Shown here piece after piece: positions 55,650-64,000 of a stretch of 64,000 bases of DNA (position 1 is its first letter; the number at the start of each line of letters is the position of its first letter). The DNA is from Angiostrongylus vasorum. Its lineage: Eukaryota > Nematoda > Chromadorea > Rhabditida > Metastrongylidae. The notes below the pieces were generated by a model. The model ran no database searches. It saw nothing but the letters and a program-made list of their open reading frames with translations, and had not been told where the DNA came from. A program made the translations under genes and the position numbers. The stretch lies in assembly GCA_018806985.1 (NCBI GenBank), contig JADANN010000145.1, positions 112,683-176,682 on the forward strand. Reading direction: 5' to 3'.

Positions 55650-58010
55650 TAATTAAACACGAAAGAGGAATTGCAGACTACGGCTGTAGGAGGAAACGTT
55701 TCTGAATGATGTGGTTCGTGTAGTTGGTATATGGAAACCTTTTTGGACGAAAGCGGAATTTCCCAGCGTTTTCTTTTTAAAAAATTCGCAGCAGTTGCAC
55801 GTAGGTGGCACTAGCCTTTCACATTGAGCTGTCTGGTAACAAGAAGTTTGCACAGCCCTTTCCAGACGGAGTGAAATGCCGATATTGCCAACCCTAAGAT
55901 GGATTGATTTATACTCAAAGTAGGCGCAGTTGGGTCGATTTAAGTTCATATTAACACGTTTGTCTCCATCTCTTTGCTGTTTATTTCGCCACACAGGTTC
56001 CTGCTGTACCTTTCCTATCCAATCCATGACCTCTCAACAATATATTGTGCCAAGTATTGGCCTAAATGCTATTCTCTACATCTAATACTTAGATATTTCG
56101 ATGAGTCACCTATTTGGCAACAGTGGCCCGCATTTCTCGCAACTCGTCTCGATGTTTTGCAAGTGTCCATTGAGCTTGTCCGCTTCGTATGAGGGTTCGT
56201 TCGCCCACGACCTACGTCTTCCTTCCTTCTCCCTCCTCAGTGATGTACCGAACGTTGCACTAACGGATTTTTCTTGGGTTCTGGAGGGTGCAGAGCGATG
56301 TTCACCGCGCGTAAAAGCTAGCTCACTCATTTTTCTTTCTTGTGGTTTACTTTGTTACACAGTCTACTTTTTTTTACGCTTTTTATTTTCAATCAAAGGC
56401 TTTTGCCATATTAGTTTCTTCCAGACGTGAGGGAAGCTAAGCTATTTTTGCACACATTATAATTTACAAAAACTGTTTTTCTACAGGCCCATAACGAGTT
56501 TATTGCAATGAGAAAGTTAGAAAGATATTCCAATGCATACAGATAGGATGCGAGCTTATTTATCTGTATTCACATAGTATAGAATTGGGGAACAATAGAG
56601 GTGTTCATATTCTTCGCTCCCAAGTAGGACGAAGATAAAACATTGTGTTATCAAATCAAATCCCAAAGACTGTTGCACTTTGGTCGAATAGTGGACGTGC
56701 CTTTTTTTCAACGCAATAACTGGAAAAGTTCGGGTACCACGTGGGGGTGCGTAGAATTTGAAAAATAAAAAACTATTGCAGAAAACTTATAAAGTTGGTC
56801 GAAAAGTGCACCAAAAGAGGCGAATTTCTTTTCGGGGTGACAATGGTGGTGGGACTTCCGCGGCCGAATGCATTGTTCTAGTGGGCATGTAACCAACAGT
56901 AGTTGTGCCTTTCACCTTTAACCATTAACATATTTCTGCTTCGGTAAACTAACACTGCAGCAAAATCCTATGAATATCAAAATCCAGAGCATAAATGTGA
57001 CATCGACGGTTTTAAGATTACTTCTTATTATTCTACTACATACATAGCCATCCGTCGCCTGCACACAGTTCACTGTGACACCACTCATGATCCACCTCCA
57101 GTTAGAGATGATGTGAAGTAAATTCTCATATCGTGGTAGCCAGTGCCGTAACATACCTTTCATAGTCCTGTGATTTTATGTTTCTCAAGTACTGTTTAGT
57201 GGTTAGGTTCTGTATTTCTATGGAAAGTTGCTCTAGATTCTGTTGTTTCAGAGGACCTAGAAATCGAAGTCTGGGGACTATCGCAACAGTTTTTCCGCGT
57301 AGGAGGTGTGCTTTTCACTAATTATTCCTCGCGGACTTTTTTTTATATACTCGATTCTGTTATTCTCAAATTGAACTGAAGATGTCATCTGCGTTTACAA
57401 TCAGATGTTGGTTGTTATCACCATCTTTCTTTCCTTTCATCCTACTTCACACTCCACATAACATTAAGCTTGTCAGCCGTGTCGTTTGGTGTTATTGCTT
57501 TCTGAATGCTATTATTGAGCTCTAGTATACTTAGTTTATACAGTACTACCACGGAAATCTACATAATCCTTATTGATCGAATTTAGATCCATAAAAGTAT
57601 GGTTGTTAAAGTATTCCTTTAGAGAAGTCTACCTTTTCTCAATACAGTATGACGATATGTTGATGTGGTTTCATATGTTGGCTGGTAGCGATGCCCATTT
57701 AGGTGCAGCTGCACGAATTGCTTCCTCTTAATGGGTGTTGAACTTGTTTCTTTGTTTTTGTCGGAAAGTTGCTTTCACATACTCTTGTATTTTACACTTT
57801 ATTTCTATTTATAGTTGTGGACATATTATGCTGTAAAAGAGGCTTTGCTACCAAATAAATGCTTCACACATCGAAAGTTTTTGTTGGAATAGCAATTCTG
57901 GATTTTTACCACGTTTCTTACCGTTACTCGTTAATGCTGTAGCTCGTTGAGTATAAACTATTTCTCTTTTTTTCTTGAAAGTATAAGCAGATGCTTCATG
58001 TTTTCACGCA
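55650..58010. other. No assignable gene
   Basis: Minus-strand frames 56027-55653 and 56330-56106 (EHRSAPSRTQEKS) are open, the second with a charged, coding-like composition. Neither has partners or a known domain. The rest is AT-rich. Confidence 0.3.
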
Positions 58011-58017
58011 TTTCCAG

Positions 58018-58178
58018 ATTTTGGGCTTGAAAAGTTGGTGAAGAACGTGGCTTGTAGGATGCTCTTTAGCACAGTTTCTCAACTGGAGAATGAGGGGAAC
58101 ACCTTATCCTTTCCCTACAGCAATGGTAACCCACACTGCCCAGAGTTCAATCTATTCACTGTTTCGGTGTTTTCTTCA
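58018..58178 (+). CDS. Exon-like segment, unidentified
   Basis: After TTTCCAG the frame reads FGLEKLVKNVACRMLFSTV and continues to CPEFNLFTVSVF, where a GTGAGC donor follows. Looks like an internal exon; no family recognised. It could belong with the plus-strand exons at 52.5-55.6 kb. Confidence 0.3.
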
Positions 58179-59094
58179 GTGAGCAGACACAAGGTTGGTA
58201 TTACTGGATTTATTAGGATACAATAGCTGATGTTTCGGCGGTTTCGCCTTCTTCAGAGCCGTTTATTCGTTGCAAGTATTCTAAATAGTTGGTGGATAGC
58301 AGACGCACAGAGTAATACATGGGCGAGGACTGTGCTTGTGTCACGTCACTGAATCAGCCTGAGGTATAATGTTTGATCGGGTGACCGATGCACGATATGC
58401 ATTGCAACAAATGCACTTCCTTTGTTACGGGTTATCTTCGCCCTACAAAAGCACTCAATCTATTGCGCACCCAACACAGACCTGTGTTTTGTCAGGTGAC
58501 ATCTTGAAACTTATATTACTCATCCGCCCTGGGGCAAGCTGACGGGCATGATTCACCTATGACTCATTGTTTTTGTTTACTCACAGTGTATTTCAAAACA
58601 TAGAAACGATTTTCACCACGATACACTGAAGGTAAAACACTGAAGGCACTTGTGTAGACGTCCTTGTAATAGGTAGCAGAACTGGGCTTGAAAACAACAG
58701 GTCATGATCAATGTGCTTACCTAAGGCTTGTTTTTGCAAACATTATGTGAACTCCTAAATTTTGCATCCTTTAAACTTCATAACCTTTGCATAAGATTTT
58801 GTAGTGCCATGTTACGAGAGATCCACTTTGAGCTCAGATTTTACTCGCAGCTGTAAGTATGAATATCCGTGGAGTACTTGCTTGCTGTTTTAATCCACTG
58901 TCCACTGCTTTTTTTCTGTGAGACATTTATATGTTCTCTTAACATCTTTACATTAAGCCGTCTATTTGCTTAGTTTTTGCCTTTTATTTTTCCGGATACT
59001 ACTCTTCCCGGCGAAAAAGTGTTATTCGGTTCGAAACTATGGGAGGATTATCCGGATAAGGGTAAGAAACTGTTTGGTAGAAAGGTAAAGCAAG

Positions 59095-59185
59095 GGCTTT
59101 GGTGTTCCGATGGTTAACACCTGCGCTCCCGTAAAGGGCAATCACGGGTTCGAAGCTGACCTGGGTTTCCGGGTGCTGCATTGCA
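59095..59185 (+). repeat. tRNA-like repeat
   Basis: TTTGGTGTTCCGATGGTTAACACC followed by CACGGGTTCGAAGCTGACC resembles A and B boxes of a tRNA-derived element. The second part is close to 50690-50740. It lacks a foldable tRNA, so it is not a tRNA gene. Confidence 0.45.
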
Positions 59186-59561
59186 TTTTGGAATCAGACA
59201 AAGCCATTTGTTCAGCCTTTTATGAACGTATATTCTACTCCAACATAACGAAGTGTCAACCATGCTACCTTCAATTTTTTGGTGTTTAATCAGCGAAAGA
59301 GTTTCATTCCACATGTTCTTCATTATTTATAAATCATTTCTTTTATCTAAGTATCAGAAGAATACCGGTTTTCAACATGTGAGTTTCGACGGTTGTGCAC
59401 TGAACCGCTCAACTCATTGGTACCATCTAATAACAATTAAACAACTTTAGTTTACTGCCTGACGTAATAGAATTTGCTCCACTAGTGGTTTACTACCTCA
59501 GTGTTTCCAGATGGTGTTTTTAGACTAGTCAGACGTTGATGTTCCGTGAGTTCATTTCAGC

Positions 59562-59882
59562 AGCAAAATCGAATTTATTACGAAACGATTATCAACACAT
59601 ATCAACAACATTCCCGTCCAAGGAGACGTTACGAGGTAAGCTTTTCTTTTTCAGATGTTTCTATCATTTTGCCGGAAACTTAGTTGTAACCTGGCGCGAT
59701 CGCATGGGCTTTTGGAAAGGGTTTCTAGAGACTTCAAGATAAAAGTGTGGCTCAGGCCGGCAACTTATCAGTTGAATGGAAAATACATTGAGACCTTCAC
59801 TTTTGACTCGTCTTTCAGACGTGTCGATCAAGTTTTGTTCTTTTGGAAAACTATAATTGTATCTTTTCTTGAAAAAGTTTAG
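59562..59882 (+). CDS. Exon-like segment, unidentified
   Basis: 59562-59636 is open in a coding-like frame after TTTCAG (NRIYYETIINTYQQHSRPRR) and ends before GTAAGC. A second frame, 59655-59882, reads RDFKIKVWLRPATYQLNGKY to a stop. The gap between them is only about 19 nt, too short for an intron, so the two cannot both be exons of one simple model. Confidence 0.3.
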
Positions 59883-60653
59883 CTAACTTGCAGTTCGAGC
59901 ATATTGTACGCTGTTCTTATCAGTGCATTGTTCTGATTGTTTAGATGCTACAATCTCCGAGTTGCTGAGCCATGATGGCCTTACAAGTTTGTAGAAACCA
60001 GTAAGTCTTCTTCTATGCTGCGCACTTTTAAATATGGAATAGATTTCCTAATTTAAGCAGAACTTCCTTTAATCGCGATGAGTTTCATTTCTAAAACAGG
60101 GCAGGAAGTGAAATTATAGTTAAGGAAGCAGGTTCAAGAATCAGTACGAGCATGTCGTTTTTGACGGTCACATTGGGATGTGCGCTGGTTTTGTTCTCGT
60201 AGTGCTGAAGTGTATTTAGTGCTGATTTAGTGGAATATCCTTACATTATCAAAGCAGCCAGCTGCAAGTAGCTAGTCACCAGAAATCATCTGGTCTAATG
60301 GCAGTTAGGAATCGTCATAAAGATTGTATACTGACGTGCTGCCCTAAGGTAACCATATTTAACCTTAAATATTACGACGTTACATACAGAATGAGGTATG
60401 CTAGAGTCAAATGTATCTTTTTACAGCTTTGCAGAATTGTTTTTCTAAATATCTTACCGTTCTTTTAGATTTTGTCCTACTTGAACTTTGAAGAAGTTTA
60501 AAATCGGTTAGCATTGATGTGTTTCATGACGCATTGAACTCTAACACAATGATTGGTTCATTTTGGAGTTGAATCAAATCCGCTGTAAGCAATCAAGGTA
60601 ATGAACCTTTGCAAATTCATATAGGTTGTCTCAATTCTACTATCCATAATCAG

Positions 60654-60999
60654 AGGGCTCATGTTGCGCAGTGGTTTGGAAGCGCCACTGCGACACACAC
60701 GTGAAATCGATCCCCGGGCCCGTGGCTCACTTAGCCTTCCGTCCCTATGGGGTCAGCAAATTGGTACCAGACTTCTTTGGGAGGATAGCAGCACTGGCTC
60801 GATATATCTGTAGCCCACCGCGAGTCATTGTAAAGGCCAGATATGCATTCAGTCACCTCTAACGATACTTAAAGAAGCCGAATGCATGGGGCATCCCTCA
60901 GGGATTGATCAACCCCGAGAGCTTTATCCTTTTTTTATCCTTGCGCTCATGCGCTCTACGAATAATTCGTCCACTGCTGTCATTTAAGGACATCAGGAT
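60654..60999 (+). mobile_element. tRNA-derived SINE with target-site duplication
   Basis: The head TTGCGCAGTGGTTTGGAAGCG and B box AAATCGATCCC are followed by the full body and TTTATCC plus a T run at 60935. About 60 extra bases follow. The 13-base sequence TATCCATAATCAG occurs at 60641-60653 and again at 61000-61012, flanking the SINE plus this tail. Confidence 0.9.
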
Positions 61000-61012
61000 T
61001 ATCCATAATCAG

Positions 61013-61900
61013 ATCAACGTTTACTACTGTGGGGGAAGTTTCGCTGTTCTATGGATTATTGGTTCACCTTTTTAATTCACGTACTACTGGCAGTCTTATG
61101 GTGAGGCATTTCTGTGTTCGCTTTGTGTCTTCGTTTAAATGCATCCAGTGAGTTTCCTCTTATTTTCATTTCAGTTACCACTCTGCCTAGACAAAAACTT
61201 TTGAGCGTGGCTATGCCTGAAACGGAACTCCATTTCGAAGTTCATGAGGAAGATGACGCATTTAGATGAGTTATTAAAAATTCCTACTGATCTTGGAAAT
61301 GGAAAGAAGCTCCAAGATGTCGAAATGATTCCTGCCATTCTGTAGTTGGGAATCGTCACGCTTTCAAACGGAATCGATGATAATGCTGGTATTCAATTCG
61401 ACGATTCTTATTCTTATTTTCGTTTTATTTCATTTTCGTTAGTTTCCCGTTGGTATTTTCTACTTGAGCTAAATATGGGCTTATTGTGAAGCTGTTATCC
61501 TGTTGATTGATTGATTCTTCTGGTTTTAATCATTTAGTGCTTGCATTTTGTAGATTGCATTGTTTTATTTTGAACGTGGATCATTTCACCCATGTGAGTT
61601 ATAAGGCGGTTTCCATTTAGGTTAGAAAACTTCTTCCTATTTATTCTCATGTAATTAATTTGAACAACATGATAATCCGACATCTGTTGGTCACCTTGTT
61701 AAGAGATTCTTCCTTCAAAACCTTTGATATGTTTTAACTGCTTTGTTTATGACAAGATGAAGCCTCTTTTCTGTACCAGCGTCATTCACCAAAGCAAGCA
61801 AACTATCAAAACCGTCGAAGCTGCCAGTCGGCGAACGATTTTTGTGGGATTCATAACTATCAATATATTGTTCATATGCCACATCGTCCAAAATTCCAAA
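61013..61900. other. No assignable gene
   Basis: A short frame at about 61215-61345 (HLDELLKIPTDLGNGKK before TAG) is coding-like, but I cannot connect it to neighbours. The rest is AT-rich. Confidence 0.3.
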
Positions 61901-61904
61901 ATCT

Positions 61905-62310
61905 TGGATACATCGATCGATACTTGGACGGCAAATCCTCACTGGTTGTGCGGGCCCCAGTATAATCTCCATTTTTCGGAGTTTTGTTGGTTTAGCCATT
62001 TTATTTCCCTGCAGTCCCGCGGTCAGCCAGGCCAAGGGCTCCCAGTTCGTCACCACCACAGGCAGCCGCCGCTCTTGTGGATCAGAGGGGGATTTGCCAC
62101 CATGCGACTAGTTTGATAGCAGGAAGGTGGTCGATCCTGGCATTGGTTTACTCTTAACCCGGCTTCCTGATGAAAACGTTGGACTCCCTTCTCAGCTTGG
62201 GAGACCTTGCAGGGAGGATGAACTTTGCCCGCAGTACATCACAGTCCGACACCGAGGAGCACCTCCCAGCCACGATGAGGCGGTAAACCATAGGGAGGAA
62301 ATTTCACATC
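61905..62310 (+). repeat. 390-bp dispersed repeat, copy 5
   Basis: Opens GATACTTGGACGGCAAATCC and includes TTTTTCGGAGTTTTGTTGG, CACCACAGGCAGCCGC, GATCAGAGGGGGATTTGCC and CTCAGCTTGGGAGACCTTGC. It closes with CCCAGCCACGATGAGGCGG. The most complete copy. Confidence 0.8.
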
Positions 62311-62534
62311 AGTGATAGAAAAGCTTGAAGAGCGAGTATAAAGGACAAAATCGCACGCTCATGTGACCTACCACAGTTCCAGCGCAGCTAAGGTTGTAAA
62401 ATATTGTAAGATTGGTTTTTACAGCCGTTGATTTTTAAACTTACATAGTTCACCTTTCTGAATAATGGGATTTCAGAGTTTTTAAGTGTTTTCCTTCTGA
62501 TTCGCTAAATGAGGAAATTCGCATGTCTATTTAT

Positions 62535-62830
62535 CCGATGCCACTTTTTTTTTTTCGTCGGATCGATTTTGTCCATCTTGTGCGAACATCTTTCGTTGCC
62601 ATCTCAACGTGCCGACTTTCACTTGACCTCGAAAAAATAACTAAATAACCCATATCTTTTCCACATGACTGACCTGATACGAGGTTCATTGCTATACTCT
62701 CACTCGGCTGATGTTTCCAGTCTCCACCTCCTTCAAAGCAACGTTGATCCGTGTCGATATTTGCGAGCTGGTCGTCGTCACTATGTGAACGTTCGGAGTC
62801 GTGTGGTATCGGATTCAATAGAGGGAGTAC
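62535..62830 (-). CDS. Unidentified gene, two exons, minus strand
   Basis: An exon from about 62815 to 62674 reads SERSHSDDDQLANIDTDQRC and SIAMNLVS, then a GTCAGT donor. A 46-nt intron ending TTTTTTCGAG leads to the exon from 62627 (QVKVGTLRWQRKMFAQDG), which ends in a Lys-rich stretch near 62540. Reading straight through the intron is also open, so the intron is an inference from size, donor and composition. Acidic then basic, probably disordered; no domain recognised. Confidence 0.4.
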
Positions 62831-62879
62831 AGATCGAATGGAAACTTCAATTGCCGTTACGCCTTTATACAGGATAGAT

Positions 62880-64000
62880 TTTCGCTAATTGCTGTACAAT
62901 ATTAGCTATCTTTGTTTGATTGTTGGCAAATGGCGTGCAATGAACCCTTGGAACGCCAGGGTGATCATGCATGGACCACCTGCACGGCCATATCCAGGTC
63001 TGAAGAAGACGAAGACGTCAAAACTTCAGCTGAATAAATATTTTTGAGCAAGCTCGTGTAAACTCAGTTGTGTGGAAAATTGTTGGTCTTTCTCATCGAA
63101 GTTTCAGTTGTTTTTTTTAAGAAACTGATCTCCTTTAGGATCGTTCTGCTTAAACGAGGTTGCCACAAAATTTTTTATCCGATTAACCTTCTGGTGCTTT
63201 TCACCTTCCTCAGTGCAGCAGTGACTCGTCTCAATTCTCCACAACCATTCATTCTTGTGACGTAGTTCTACGAGCCACATCGAGTCGATTTTAATGCAGT
63301 GGAACTCCGCTCAGTGGCTATTGGTATTCAAATCGAATAATAACGTTACTGTTTTTGCAATGATCCTTTGTTCAGCAGAAAGATTATCTGAGGGCAAAGC
63401 ATGGTTTACAACGAAGGTTTTTTTATTTCCACATAAAGTAGACTGCTAAAATAACAAAGTAAAGCCGCCCAACGGTGTTTAGTTTGCACAGTCTATCAAA
63501 AGCTTTTCTTCTTATCAGCGCTGGAAATTTCCATTAGTCGTAAAAATGCGATATACTGCAACTGATTAATTCAAAGTAGACTCCTCTGAACTGGGACCGA
63601 ACCAGATATTTCCATCGGAAAGCTCAATTAAGAGTAAGCCTGTGTCCGAAATCGTTTCCACTCTGGATGAAACCTTGTTGTAATATTGCGAACCTCCATA
63701 CGACCCGGAGAGCGCAGTGAAAGATTCTGTTGACGTGGAATCGCTGTGGTAATCTCAGTCATCTACTGCAGTAGTGTTCCTACTAAATGTCCTTCACTGC
63801 CAACTGAGACATTCAGGTTGCGTTCATCTCAGCAGGGTCGAACAACGTGGAAATTAATCCGGTATCACAATCACGTTACTCGTAGGAAAACACTTTCAGA
63901 AACCCACACTCATGAGTACAAGCCTAATCACGAGGGGATAAAACTTGCTCTGATCCAAAGATCGGCGACTATCAACAGCAGGAGCCTTCGAGTGCTCTGA
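62880..64000. other. No assignable gene
   Basis: AT-rich with short open frames. A frame from 63746 stays open to the window end but shows no known domain. A short motif at 62997-63040 is discussed in the findings. Confidence 0.35.

Noticed and set aside
55653..56027. 124-codon minus-strand frame
   Set aside because: Long for this AT content, but it has no start context, neighbours or domain. Left as unassigned.

Overview
The window looks like a chromosome piece from a parasitic strongylid-type nematode (hookworm or relative). The coding segments are short exons separated by AT-rich introns, some only about 46-47 nt long with GT...AG ends. The best-conserved gene is a Pumilio/FBF (PUF) RNA-binding protein. 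Most of the rest is repeats: RTE-like LINEs, mariner remnants, tRNA-derived SINEs and fold-back elements. No bacterial operon, CRISPR array, rRNA gene or free-standing tRNA gene was found. Species assignment is inference.

Layout. (1) 1-8206 and 19393-27597 are the two arms of a very similar inverted duplication, each carrying the 3' half of the PUF gene, a broken mariner and several SINEs. The left arm is cut by the window edge. (2) The spacer, 8207-19392, is not shared. It holds a 5'-truncated RTE-like LINE (9760-12640), a second mariner remnant (13670-14650), SINEs and a fold-back element. (3) 25123-31657, minus strand, is a 14-exon PUF gene whose splice phases all agree. Its 5' half lies outside the visible duplication. 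(4) 32.7-38.1 kb is a repeat block with a fold-back cluster, a nearly full-length but dead RTE-like LINE and a SINE. (5) 38.6-47.8 kb, minus strand, holds exons of at least one and probably two genes I cannot name. One ends in a stop at 39642; the next ends at 38621 with a predicted membrane anchor. (6) 48-64 kb is sparse: SINEs, fold-backs, a 390-bp repeat family and a few exon-like segments (52.5-53.4 kb plus strand, 62.5-62.8 kb minus strand).

How parts relate. Apart from the PUF gene and the unnamed minus-strand genes, the window is dominated by non-autonomous elements with RNA polymerase III-like A and B boxes. One SINE family appears at least twelve times, and one of its members marks the inner junction of the inverted duplication. 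Single-base differences in homopolymers between the two arms break the PUF reading frame at different places in each arm. This points either to uncorrected long-read errors or to two decaying copies. I did not find a convincing new biological system. The strongest items to check are the SINE-bounded inverted duplication, the nonsense codon at a PUF exon edge shared by both arms, and the tRNA-promoter-like fold-back family.
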